Positions 18,141 to 27,740 of a DNA stretch of 64,000 bases are shown here, in pieces (position 1 is the stretch's first letter; every line of letters begins with the position of its first letter). This stretch comes from Peromyscus leucopus (lineage: Eukaryota > Chordata > Mammalia > Rodentia > Cricetidae): assembly GCF_004664715.2 (NCBI RefSeq), contig NC_051075.1, positions 28,588,332 to 28,652,331 of the forward strand, read 5' to 3'. The notes beneath the pieces are model-generated. The model searched no databases and had not been told where the DNA came from. It was given only the letters and a program-made list of their open reading frames with translations. The translations under genes were made by a program, and so were the position numbers.

Positions 18141-18553
18141 TATGGTGATATTTTATTTGTACTGAAATGTAATTTTAATTTTATGTTAATAAATAAAGTT
18201 GCCCTGGGGTCAGAGCTATTAGAGCCATAGCAAGAGCATGATGGTTAGAAGAGCTAGGTAGATTTCTGTGTGTTCAGGGATACAGCCAGTATTGGAGACA
18301 TATGCCTTTAAGACCTGGAGGGCAGTACTTACAGGCAGTGATGAGGCAGTCATGTGGTTGGGTTTAGAACCAATGAGAAGGCAGAACAGAAAGACTATTT
18401 AAACATAGACAAACAGGAAGTAGCTCTCTCTCGGGGAAGTTAGGAGCACTGCAGGAGGTAAGATTTTATCTCTGAGCTCTGACCTCTCGGCTTTCTCTCT
18501 TTTACATTGGCTCTGTGTTTTTTATTTTAAAAAAACGATTGGATACATCTACA
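18141..18553 (+). mobile_element. Provirus 2 5' LTR (family B, 413 bp)
   Basis: TATGGTGATATTTT to GATACATCTACA. The first dinucleotide is TA, not TG, in both LTRs. Likely promoter elements are CCAAT (18370-18374) and TATTTAAA (18396-18403). The three differences from the 3' LTR are A for G near 18238 and near 18324, and T for C near 18407; the first two are CpG losses in this copy. Confidence 0.95.
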
Positions 18554-18555
18554 TC

Positions 18556-18569
18556 TGGCGCCCAACGTG
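18556..18569 (+). promoter_or_regulatory. Provirus 2 primer binding site (partial tRNA-Lys match)
   Basis: TGGCGCCCAACGTG then ACAAGAATCC, after a 2-base TC spacer. Only the first 14 bases fit tRNA-Lys(1,2). Confidence 0.88.
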
Positions 18570-18854
18570 ACAAGAATCCATTAAAAACTGCTTGGGGCCG
18601 GCTCCCTAGCCGGAGCAGCCAACTCCCTAGCCCAGGTCTGCTTGGGCTCAGGCTGGACTGTGAGCTGCTTGCTTAAGGCCAGTGCTACAAACAGCTCAGG
18701 CCTGCCCTGCTAAACAGGGCCCCTGCCTGTAGAGCCAAGCCTTGACTCGGCTCAAGAGGGAACAAGTGGCTGGCTTTAAGCTTTAGCCGGCTACCCCTTC
18801 ACTTTCACTTTCGCTTTCTCTCTTGCTTTCTCTCTTGCTTTCTCTCTGTCTCTC

Positions 18855-18901
<47 letters not shown>

Positions 18902-19023
18902 ATTCACACCTAGGACACTAGGTGGCTCTTTTGAAATTCGCTCCGATTTCTACTGTTCTACGCAGATTTGGTAAGTCATAAAGGAAACTATTTAAAAGAC
19001 AATTTTTTTCCACATTTAAAAAA
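18570..19023 (+). other. Provirus 2 leader with long CT tract
   Basis: It contains short GCTCCCTAGC-type repeats, CACTTTC/CTTTCTCT runs and a (CT)n tract (about 18840-18899). The splice donor G|GTAAGT is at 18971-18976 and gag follows. Confidence 0.8.
18971..18976 (+). promoter_or_regulatory. Putative splice donor
   Basis: CAGATTTG|GTAAGT, identical to provirus 1 at 4385. Confidence 0.7.
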
Positions 19024-20319
19024 ATGGGTTTTCTGTGTACATTGGAAGAAAATTGGGTTTTTGAAATTTTAGGCAGTCTGACAATGGAACAGCTATATGA
19101 GAAGATTAATGTTGATCGAATTATGCAGTTTATCACCATGCTTATTCTCATTTTACTATTTAAAAAGATAGTCGATTTAAGTGCCAGGATAACAGCTTTA
19201 GAAAAACCTGTTAATTTTAACAGTGAAGTTGGTTCAAGTCTGGATCATAAGGTTACAGAAAAAAAGCCTGTTTTCACACAGTCACCCTTAATTTATCCTG
19301 TAACCGTACAGCAGATGCCTGATCAAATGGCTACACAAAATACCTGGGCTCCAATTGAAATGTTGGATTTAAAAAGGTTTAAGGAGGCAATAGTATCTTA
19401 TGGCATGCATTCCCCATATGTAAAGCAAATGTTAAACTCTTGGTCAACATATAATAGGATTATACCACAGGACTGGTGGGACCTTGCACAAGCTGTTCTG
19501 GAACCCAGCCAGAGACTTCAATTTCTAACGTGGTTTAAGGAGGAAGCTAGAAACGTAGAACAACAATGGAGGGATAAAGGAATACAAGTTTGTCAGGATC
19601 AGCTTATTGGAGAAGGCCAATATGCTTCAATACAAACACAATGTTTATATGATGTTCAAACCCTAATTTTATGTCAAATGGCAGCCTTGAATGCATGGGA
19701 CAGAGTTGAGGAACCAGGAAAAAAACCTGAGTCATTCACAAAGGTTATGCAAGGCCCAAAAGAATCTTTCACAGATTTTTTAGAAAGACTGGCTTCAGCA
19801 GTAAACAGAATGGTCTCAGGATCAGAAGCTAGTAAGGCAATAATTGAAGCTTTGGCATTTGAGAATGCGAATGCAGCATGCAAAAGAATAATCAGGCCAT
19901 TAAGGGCAAGATCTGCACCTTTGGAAGATTGGATTAGAGAAACAATTAATGTTGAGGTTGATGAGTATGATGATACTTGGGTAGGAGAAGTAATTTCAAA
20001 AGGTTTGAGGAGTGCTAGATGTTTTGGGTGTGGAAAGCAAGGACATTTGAAAAGGGACTGTAAACAGGTCATTCCTAGAAGCAATGTTTCTTCAAGGAAC
20101 AATGGCAACAGAATGCCCCTTCCTTCTGGAGTATGCAGAAGGTGTGGTAAGGGAAAACACTGGACCAACGAATGTAGATCAACAAAGGACAGACAGGGTA
20201 ATCCTTTGCCTCAGTTTTCGGGAAACTCCCGGAGGGGCCTCATGCAGGCCCCCATAGCAAAACCAGTTCAAACCTTTCCTGCAGCTGTAGAGGAAATGCC
20301 TGCTCTGGAGAGCGATTAA
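19024..20319 (+). CDS. gag: Provirus 2 Gag polyprotein (intact)
   Basis: 431 codons starting MGF, with a possible myristoyl glycine. Residues 33-46 (IMQFITMLILILLF) are a strongly hydrophobic segment followed by KK, then LSARITALEK. The N-terminal region before capsid is only about 105 residues, so there is no normal matrix fold. Capsid covers about 106-327 with the major homology region at 243-256 (QGPKESFTDFLERL). Zinc knuckles of the CX2CX4HX4C type are at 333-346 and 371-384, in a basic nucleocapsid. No PPxY or PTAP late motif is visible. It ends TAA at 20317. The slippery site lies at codons GGA-AAC (20221-20226), 30 codons before the stop. Expected role: virus-like particle assembly and RNA packaging; the N-terminal segment suggests membrane insertion (inference). 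Confidence 0.95.
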   Translation: MGFLCTLEENWVFEILGSLTMEQLYEKINVDRIMQFITMLILILLFKKIVDLSARITALEKPVNFNSEVGSSLDHKVTEKKPVFTQSPLIYPVTVQQMPDQMATQNTWAPIEMLDLKRFKEAIVSYGMHSPYVKQMLNSWSTYNRIIPQDWWDLAQAVLEPSQRLQFLTWFKEEARNVEQQWRDKGIQVCQDQLIGEGQYASIQTQCLYDVQTLILCQMAALNAWDRVEEPGKKPESFTKVMQGPKESFTDFLERLASAVNRMVSGSEASKAIIEALAFENANAACKRIIRPLRARSAPLEDWIRETINVEVDEYDDTWVGEVISKGLRSARCFGCGKQGHLKRDCKQVIPRSNVSSRNNGNRMPLPSGVCRRCGKGKHWTNECRSTKDRQGNPLPQFSGNSRRGLMQAPIAKPVQTFPAAVEEMPALESD

Positions 20320-23300
20320 ATAACCAAATGACTATTGGAATAAATCATGCTGGTCAGGATAATGAAACAGAGAGAATAGAAAATTCAGGAGAAAACATAA
20401 AGAAAATTTTTTGGCAAACTTCTATTAATGAACAGAGACCAAAATTAACGATAAAAATAAATGGTGTTTTGTTGTCTGGTCTGGTAGACACAGGTGCGGA
20501 CATTACCATAATTGCACCAGAATTTTGGCATCCAGCTTGGCCTCTTCAGGAGGTAAACGTTCAATTGTTAGGAATTGGGACATTATCTGGAGTGAAACAG
20601 AGTGCAAGATGGCTGGAATGTATAGGTCCAGAAGGACAGAGAGGAAAATTAAAACCATATGTGGCTAACATAGCTATGAACCTGTGGGGTCGAGACTTGT
20701 TGCAACAATGGAATACTCAGATTAACATCCCTCCAATCTCAGAAACAAATCATAAACTAGCACATGTTTCTGAGAGAAATATTAGAAGGCATTATTTTGA
20801 GTGGTCACCAGCCATCCATATTATACAAGAACAGGGCACAACAACTGATAATCTTCCAAAAATACCAACAGCTCTACCTTTAAAATGGTTAACAGACAAG
20901 CCTGTATGGGTTCAGCAATGGCCTTTAACAACAGAGAAACTCCAGGCTTTAGAAGAGCTGGTAGAAGAACAGCTAAATGCTCAGCATATTGAACAGTCAA
21001 CCAGCCCTTGGAATTCTCCTGTATTTGTTATTAAAAAGAAATCTGGTAAATGGAGAATGGTAACAGACCTTAGAGCAATTAACAAAGTAATTCAGCCGAT
21101 GGGCTCTCTACAATCTGGAATTCCTTTGCCTACTCTGTTACCAAAAGGATGGCCTCTCATAGTTATTGATTTAAAAGACTGTTTCTTTTCAATACCCTTA
21201 CAAGAAAAAGACAAAGAAAGATTTGCTTTTACAGTGCCTACTTATAATAATTCTCAACCGGTTAAAAGATTTCAATGGAGGGTCCTCCCACAGGGAATGT
21301 TAAATAGCCCAACTCTGTGCCAATATTTTGTACAACAGCCATTGGAAGTGATACGTAAAAAATTTCCTAAATCTATAATTTATCATTATATGGATGATAT
21401 TTTATTAGCTGACTCAAATGCAGATACTTTAGAAAGAATGTTTGAAGAAGTAAAGAAAATTTTGCCTTGCTGGGGATTACAAATTGCTCCTGAAAAAATA
21501 CAAAGAGGAGATTCTATTAATTATTTAGGATATAAAATAGAGCTGCAAAAAATTAGACCCCAAAAGGTGCAAATTAGGAGAGATAGACTACAGACTCTTA
21601 ATGAGTTTCAAAGATTATTTGGAGATATTTCTCACCTACGAACTATTGTTGGGGTAAAAAATGATGAACTGACTAATTTGTTCAAAACCTTAGAAGGTGA
21701 CAAGGACTTAAATAGTCCAAGAGAATTATCACCTGAAGCTGAGAAAGAATTGGCCTTGGTAGAAAAGAAAGTACATGAAGGGCATGTGGATCGTATTGAT
21801 CCAAAGCTGGATTGCATTTTGGTTATTTTACCTTCTAGGCATTCCCCTACTGGAATATTAATGCAGAGGGAGGATATTATATTGGAATGGATATTTTTAC
21901 CAAATAAACCAAATAAAAAATTAAAAACTTATGGGGAAAAAATCTCTGACTTGATTTGGAAAGGAAAATTGAGACTTCGTCAATTAGCAGGCATAGACCC
22001 AGCAGAAATTGTCGTACCTTTAACTAAGGAGGACATTGAAAAATTATGGACAGAAAGTGAACCTTGGCAAAGAGCTTGCAGTAATTTTTTGGGAGAAATT
22101 AACAGCAAATATCCCAAAAGCAACAGAATTGATTTTATAAAGAGAGCTGATTGGATCTTGCCTCGAATTGTACGGCAAAAACCCATATCTGGAGTTCGTA
22201 CATTTTATACAGATGCCAACAAACAAGGAAAGGCAGGTTACAAATCAGAAAATTTAAGTAAAGTGGTACAAAGTCCTTATAATTCAGTGCAAAAATCAGA
22301 ATTGTATGCTATTATGCTGGTATTAATGGATTTTTCAGAACCTCTCAACATAGTAACTGACTCTCAGTATGCTGAAAGAGTGGTATTACATATTGAGACT
22401 GCAGAATTTATCCCTGATGCTTCAGAATTAACTTCACTATTTATTCAATTACAAGATACAATCAGGAAAAGGAGTCATCCTTTATATATAACTCACATCC
22501 GATCTCATACTGGTCTGCCAGGCCCTTTAGCACAAGGCAATGATGAGATTGATAAATTATTGATAGGAAATGTGCTGGAGGCCTCAGAATTTCATAAAAA
22601 ACATCATGTCAATAGTAAAGGTTTAAAAAAGGATTTTTCCATAACCTGGCAACAAGCCAAAGAAATAGTAAAGAAATGTCCTACTTGTTCCTTCTATAAT
22701 CAAACGCCATTACCAGCAGGATGTAACCCAAAGGGTACTCAGAGGAATGAAATCTGGCAGATGGACGTGTTTCACATTGCAGAATTTGGAAAATTGAAAT
22801 ATGTACACCACACCATCGATACTTTTTCAGGATTTCAATGGGCAACTGCTCTGAGTTCTGAAAAAGCTGATTCTGTAATCACTCATTTGCTAGAAGTTAT
22901 GGCCATCATGGGTATACCTGCACAAATCAAAACTGACAATGCTCCATCATATGTCTCTGTTAAAATGAAACAGTTTTTTGATTATTACAAAATAAAGCAT
23001 ATTACAGGTATACCACATAATCCTACAGGTCAAGCAGTTATAGAAAGATCAAACAGAACTCTAAAGGATATGCTAAATAAACAGAAAGGAGTAACAAAAA
23101 CCCCCAGAAATAGACTGCACAATGCTCTATTAACTTTGAATTTTCTGAATGCCAATGAGAAAGGAACAACAGCTGCAGAGAGACATTGGATAATAGAAAA
23201 AACTACAGAATTAAATCAGCCTATATACTTTAAGGATGTGCTGACCTCAGAATGGAAACCAGGGTATGTATTACGTTGGGGACGAGGTTTTGCTTTTGTT

Positions 23301-23378
23301 TCTACAGGAGAAGATAAGCTGTGGGTACCATCAAAATTGATAAAGGTTCGATTTGAAGAAGATAAACCTCTTAATTAG
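20202..23378 (+). CDS. pro-pol: Provirus 2 Pro-Pol polyprotein (intact)
   Basis: One open frame, -1 to gag, entered by frameshifting. The first ATG is at 20328 and 1016 codons follow; numbering is from there. Protease: DTGA 54-57, GRDLL 121-125. Reverse transcriptase: D281 in VIDLKDCF, LPQG 320-323, YMDD 354-357. RNase H: D629, E658, D678, D739 and HIRSHTG near 723. Integrase: H756/H760 and C784/C787 (zinc-binding), D813, D870, E906 (an exact D,D-35-E triad), and a C-terminal domain ending LWVPSKLIKVRFEEDK. All catalytic residues are present and there is no stop or frameshift. Protease and polymerase share one frame, unlike betaretroviruses with separate pro and pol frames. dUTPase is absent. 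Role: protein processing, cDNA synthesis and integration. Confidence 0.95.
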   Translation, partial: SFASVFGKLPEGPHAGPHSKTSSNLSCSCRGNACSGERLNNQMTIGINHAGQDNETERIENSGENIKKIFWQTSINEQRPKLTIKINGVLLSGLVDTGADITIIAPEFWHPAWPLQEVNVQLLGIGTLSGVKQSARWLECIGPEGQRGKLKPYVANIAMNLWGRDLLQQWNTQINIPPISETNHKLAHVSERNIRRHYFEWSPAIHIIQEQGTTTDNLPKIPTALPLKWLTDKPVWVQQWPLTTEKLQALEELVEEQLNAQHIEQSTSPWNSPVFVIKKKSGKWRMVTDLRAINKVIQPMGSLQSGIPLPTLLPKGWPLIVIDLKDCFFSIPLQEKDKERFAFTVPTYNNSQPVKRFQWRVLPQGMLNSPTLCQYFVQQPLEVIRKKFPKSIIYHYMDDILLADSNADTLERMFEEVKKILPCWGLQIAPEKIQRGDSINYLGYKIELQKIRPQKVQIRRDRLQTLNEFQRLFGDISHLRTIVGVKNDELTNLFKTLEGDKDLNSPRELSPEAEKELALVEKKVHEGHVDRIDPKLDCILVILPSRHSPTGILMQREDIILEWIFLPNKPNKKLKTYGEKISDLIWKGKLRLRQLAGIDPAEIVVPLTKEDIEKLWTESEPWQRACSNFLGEINSKYPKSNRIDFIKRADWILPRIVRQKPISGVRTFYTDANKQGKAGYKSENLSKVVQSPYNSVQKSELYAIMLVLMDFSEPLNIVTDSQYAERVVLHIETAEFIPDASELTSLFIQLQDTIRKRSHPLYITHIRSHTGLPGPLAQGNDEIDKLLIGNVLEASEFHKKHHVNSKGLKKDFSITWQQAKEIVKKCPTCSFYNQTPLPAGCNPKGTQRNEIWQMDVFHIAEFGKLKYVHHTIDTFSGFQWATALSSEKADSVITHLLEVMAIMGIPAQIKTDNAPSYVSVKMKQFFDYYKIKHITGIPHNPTGQAVIERSNRTLKDMLNKQKGVTKTPRNRLHNALLTLNFLNANEKGTTAAERHWIIEKTTELNQPIYFKDVLTSEWKPGYVLRWGRGFAFVSTGEDKLWVPSKLIKVRFEEDKPLN
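20220..20252 (+). promoter_or_regulatory. Gag-Pro -1 frameshift signal
   Basis: G GGA AAC at 20220-20226 in gag phase. A 7-base spacer is followed by hairpin GGGGCCT (20234-20240), loop CATGC, AGGCCCC (20246-20252). The pro frame is open from 20202, after TAA at 20199, giving an overlap of about 118 bases with gag. Confidence 0.9.
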
Positions 23379-25921
23379 AGGAGATGATAGTTCATCAACC
23401 AGCATGAACATCCAATTTAAACTAACTTGTACCAGTAACACGTCTTTTCATTTAACCAGATAATAATTTGCCAAAAAGGAACATCCCCAAAATTAGTCTT
23501 GGGGAAAGGTTTTTGTTTTTGTCTTTTAGGAGAATGATGGTTAAGGAATCTGAAGAACACAAGACAAATGAGACAACTGAAGAAAAGGGACAAATCATCT
23601 ATCCCAGGAAACAAAGTGAAATGGCGTATGGGTATATATAATCTAAAAAAATTTTATGTCTTCCTAAATGTTTGTTTCTGCTTTTCTCTAAAGATTTAAC
23701 ACTATTGGTCTTCTAATAGTCCCAGTTCAATTAAAATTTAAAGCTGACTTTGGAGTTGGAGAATGGCTCTCTCCTTCTTTAAACTCAAGCATGTTGTTAA
23801 AAGGAAAATGCAAACTCCCTGTATCATGCCAGAAAGAGCCATTTTCTGCTATGGGACAGGACAAAAGCCAAATTAATTAAGGGACTATTCTATTACTAAT
23901 CTCAACTCTTTGATTCTATTCTGATTCTTTAAACTTTTCTTAAAGTATAAATTTTATATCAAAATTTACAAGATTAATATATACATATACATTTTAAACT
24001 TTGTTAAGATATGAATGGTCACATAGAGTACTAACTAATTCTAGAAAAAAGGCTTCAATTAGCTGCATATATATGTCTTTGTGTTCGAGTCTCTTATCAG
24101 TTTTCTGCAGGAAATCACGGCCAGGCCTAATATCAACTGAAGTCTCCGGGAAGAAGATGGGGCCCCACCACAACAACAACAACAATTCCACGTGGACAAT
24201 CATAATATCACTGAACTGACAAACATCATCTACAGATCAGCTTTGAACTACAAGGTGCTCAGAGCAATTTTGAGATGACTAGCTGAGATGATCCAGTCTC
24301 AAAGACTACTTGAATAAGGACTTGAGATAAACCCTGAACTTTGGCATTATACACAGACTGGATAATAATGAAGGATATAGTTACCTTTCCTAGAATTTGA
24401 CAATTAACCTAAAATTTTTCTTTCAGGATAAAGATAACTTCGCCCATACCCAGCAGCAAGCAATTTTAAGAATACGACGCCCACATTCCCAAAGAGGTGG
24501 TGTGGGGCGGGTAGTTTTTTTGGTTCTTTTTAATGGGTTTTGGGTCTGGGATAATTTTCATTGTTTAGGGGGGTTGGTTATACGTTGTTGTCAAGGGTTA
24601 GGAAAAAGGCTAAGCAAAGGAGATTAGATTTAAGGTTCTTGTTTAAAAAAAAAAAAGAAAAAGACAATTACTAGTTTTAAATACTTTACATTATTACCAA
24701 CTATTAGGACATAAAGAAACGAAAGATAGTAGTTAGACATTACAATAGAAATTACAGTCATATTAGATATGTTTTAAAAATTGAGCAGATATATTTTAGA
24801 CAGGTCATCTTCAAACCCTTCAGAGATCTACAGAATATGGCATTTAAAATATTTTAATAACTTAGAAATTTTTCTTTTTTGAGACATGTCGGCTCCTGGC
24901 AGTACCAATCTACTTCAGAGAAAATATGGGCATTGAAGAAACTGCATATGGAGTTAATTTTCATTGTGGCAAAAGTTAGCCACTGGACAACAAAGTATCC
25001 TCGAATCAACAGGAAAAAATGGACAGACAGAACACGAAACAAAGGACTACCAATTCCTGCCAAAACAAGTGTGGTTATGGCTTTATCAAAAGGCATCTTC
25101 TGAGGTCAGGACAATATGGCACCATCCTTGAAGTGGCCTTCACAATCTGGAAAAGGTACAGTGTCCTTTTCTTCGAAGACAGCTGAACAGGCAGTGGGCC
25201 GATGGCTTCTGGTGTGCAATGGAACAACAACTGAAAGCTCATGCCTCTCAATAGTAGACTGGCATTTAATAGAGGGATGTGGAGAAAAAGGGGATGCTGA
25301 GATGAAGCCATATATACACAGCCAAGAAGAATGGACAGCTGAATTCAAAAACCATCAACAATTTCCAGAATTTAAAATCCTGAATCATGACATGACAGTA
25401 GTGGAATTCAGGTGTTTCTGGTACATGGACTGCTCTCACCCAATGTGAGGTTGAACTGTTGACCTTGTGTACAACCTACTTCACAAATGAGTCTGTCAGA
25501 TACAATAAGCCTATAGGCTGAAGATGATGCCCCAACACTGCGGAGAAACCTCAGGTGACTGTCCAGGCAGCTGGCTGTTTCTGTCAACTCAAAAAATTTT
25601 TGGAAGTTGCCTTTGTGCACTTCCTGTTTTTATTTTTGTTAGCTAATATTATTTCCTTCTTGGGTCTCTGAGGGAGTTGAAGATTAGTTAGTTATAGTTG
25701 AAGATTAATTAGGATAGAAAGTGAATTAGATACATTTTGGACTTACTAAAATAGGATAGATAAGGGAATTATTTTCTCTGATTTGTCAAATACAAATGGA
25801 CTAGACATCGTTTAGGTATTTGTTACTTGTATATATTGTATATAGTTATTGTACTTTTGTATATAGTTTTTCTTTTGTTAGTTATAACCTTTTGCCTTTT
25901 TTTTTCTTTTTATTAAAATAG
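23379..25921 (+). other. Provirus 2 3' non-coding region (no env)
   Basis: About 2.5 kb with no env-length frame. The longest frame is 110 codons (25116-25448), which I do not recognise. It keeps the acceptor-like TTTTTGTCTTTTAG|GAGAATG (AG 23528-23529), opening a 35-codon frame that begins MMVKESEEH. A second TTTTTCTTTCAG has its AG at 24425-24426. Its right part is also found on the minus strand at 30451-31345. The frame at 24397-24627 has a hydrophobic stretch and a basic tail that might descend from an env membrane anchor; this is weak. Confidence 0.7.
23515..23529 (+). promoter_or_regulatory. Candidate splice acceptor after pol
   Basis: GTTTTTGTCTTTTAG followed by GAGAATG; conserved with provirus 1. 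Confidence 0.5.
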
Positions 25922-25932
25922 AAAAGGGGAAA
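25922..25932 (+). promoter_or_regulatory. Provirus 2 polypurine tract
   Basis: AAAAGGGGAAA directly before the 3' LTR. Confidence 0.88.
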
Positions 25933-26345
25933 TATGGTGATATTTTATTTGTACTGAAATGTAATTTTAATTTTATGTTAATAAATAAAGTTGCCCTGGG
26001 GTCAGAGCTATTAGAGCCATAGCAAGAGCGTGATGGTTAGAAGAGCTAGGTAGATTTCTGTGTGTTCAGGGATACAGCCAGTATTGGAGACATATGCCTT
26101 TAAGACCTGGAGGGCGGTACTTACAGGCAGTGATGAGGCAGTCATGTGGTTGGGTTTAGAACCAATGAGAAGGCAGAACAGAAAGACTATTTAAACACAG
26201 ACAAACAGGAAGTAGCTCTCTCTCGGGGAAGTTAGGAGCACTGCAGGAGGTAAGATTTTATCTCTGAGCTCTGACCTCTCGGCTTTCTCTCTTTTACATT
26301 GGCTCTGTGTTTTTTATTTTAAAAAAACGATTGGATACATCTACA
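25933..26345 (+). mobile_element. Provirus 2 3' LTR (family B, 413 bp)
   Basis: TATGGTGATATTTT to GATACATCTACA; 410 of 413 positions equal the 5' LTR. Confidence 0.95.
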
Positions 26346-26351
26346 GATGTA
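26346..26351. other. Provirus 2 target-site duplication, right (GATGTA)
   Basis: Identical to 18135-18140. Confidence 0.95.
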
Positions 26352-27199
26352 CTTGCAAATGTTCATTGTGTAATGAGTTGTTGATCTGGTTCAAGGCTTC
26401 TGATATACCAGCAGTATTGGACCCTCACTGAAACTCCTCTTGGATGTGCTCTTGTTGCCCCAAGTCATAGAGATCCTGCAGCTATGGTTCTGCAAAACAA
26501 GTTCCTTCAAGTGCTCCAGCAGGTCATAGATGGGAAGATGTTGGGATGGGCCAATTTAAAGCTCTGGATGTTGACCTAAGTGGTAGCAGTGTGGGTCAGT
26601 CCAGGTGACTGCAACCACCTGCCTTCAGGTGAGGGGAGGAACCACCTTTCCCATACCCAGGAAAAGGGGTGGGGTCAGCTTTCCCAAGTGCTAGAGAAGG
26701 GCTAGCTCTCCTGTGAGGGTTGAGACCAGCTTAGCATGGCCCTCATAGTTCAACACATGGTTCAGCGCATGGTTCACATGGGACCCTGTGTTAACATGGG
26801 CAACAGACATCAATACAGACCTCAAAAGCATCAGGACCACAGATTAAGACATGGTCGTCAGCAACACCTTGGGCCCAGATGTCACCATGGTCCTAGATGG
26901 CAGCACAGGCCACTCAGATAGGGATGGTCCCTCTGGTGGCATGGCACTCTGACATCAACATGTCCACAGGTGACAGACTAGACCTCAGGCATCCTTCTGG
27001 CCTTCAGTGGTAACAAGAAGCATAGACAAAGACACAGACCCAGACTGTGGCAGGAACATGGACCCAGACAAGGTCTTTGGCAGCAGTCAGGGCCCTGACA
27101 TCACCATGGCCCCAGGTGGCAAGCAGGCCACCCACATCAGCCCAATCCTCACTGCCTACACACCTCTTCTGATATGCCTCTCTTCCACAACACATGGAC

Positions 27200-27203
<4 letters not shown>

Positions 27204-27269
<66 letters not shown>
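27204..27269. repeat. (CT)n microsatellite
   Basis: About 33 CT units. Arg-Glu and Ser-Leu frames across it are artefacts. Confidence 0.97.
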
Positions 27270-27271
<2 letters not shown>

Positions 27272-27373
27272 ACCATATATATGCTCACCATAATGGCACC
27301 TGATTGCCCGGCTTTGAAAGATGTGCCAGTGGTGGTTGTCTTCTAAACACACAGGTAAAGTGGGATCAGGTAA

Positions 27374-27377
27374 GTGT

Positions 27378-27427
<50 letters not shown>
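27374..27427. repeat. (TG)n microsatellite
   Basis: TG alternation with one TTTG interruption near the left end. Confidence 0.95.
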
Positions 27428-27429
<2 letters not shown>

Positions 27430-27577
27430 TCCATCCACTCTACTTAAACCTTCAGGGAATACCTATGGTGATCTTCTCTAAAAAAGATTCTTAATGTTGT
27501 TAACAGTATCATTAACATTGCAATTACATACATGTTTGGGAAGACAGGTCATAATTAAATATTTATCAAAAATTGTC

Positions 27578-27740
27578 GCCGGGCGTTGGTGGCACACGCC
27601 TTTAATCCCAGCACTCGGGAGGCAGAGCCAGGCGGATCTCTGTGAGTTCGAGGCCAGCCTGGGCTACCAAGTGAGCTCCAGGAAAGGCGCAAAGCTACAC
27701 AGAAAAACCCTGTCTCGAAAAACCAAAAAAAAAAAAAAAA
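27578..27740 (+). repeat. B1 SINE, young
   Basis: Near-consensus GCCGGGCGTTGGTGGCACACG to CCTGTCTCGAAAAACC plus A tail. It is flanked by AAAATTGTC on both sides. The CTCCAGGAAAGGCGCAAAGC variant looks cricetid. Confidence 0.95.

Larger units (their letters stand above)
18141..26345 (+). mobile_element. Provirus 2: full-length class II ERV, gag and pro-pol open
   Basis: An 8205-bp provirus with 413-bp LTR-B copies that differ at three positions. It has a perfect 6-bp duplication, a PBS, a splice donor, uninterrupted gag (431 codons) and pro-pol (1016 codons from its first ATG), a frameshift signal, a 2.5-kb non-coding 3' region and a polypurine tract. It has no env, so any mobility would be intracellular. 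It lies on the same strand as provirus 1, 4.8 kb downstream, and its body is collinear with that of provirus 1. Confidence 0.95.
26352..27480 (-). mobile_element. Lx-like L1 3' UTR region, right of provirus 2
   Basis: Continues the sequence left of provirus 2. It has the GAGTTGTTGATCTGGTTCAAGG and CATAGAGATCCTG style of old rodent L1 3' UTR, then CAGACATCAA/CATCAGGACCACAG repeats at 26790-27110. Two microsatellites interrupt it. The strand is tentative; the frame at 26736-26921 is not a gene. Confidence 0.5.

Noticed and set aside
25116..25448. 110-codon frame in the provirus 2 3' region as an env or accessory gene
   Set aside because: It is not kept at this length in provirus 1, and I see no signal peptide, cysteine pattern or fusion segment.
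27004..27303. Arg-Glu repeat protein frames
   Set aside because: Translation of a (CT)n microsatellite.
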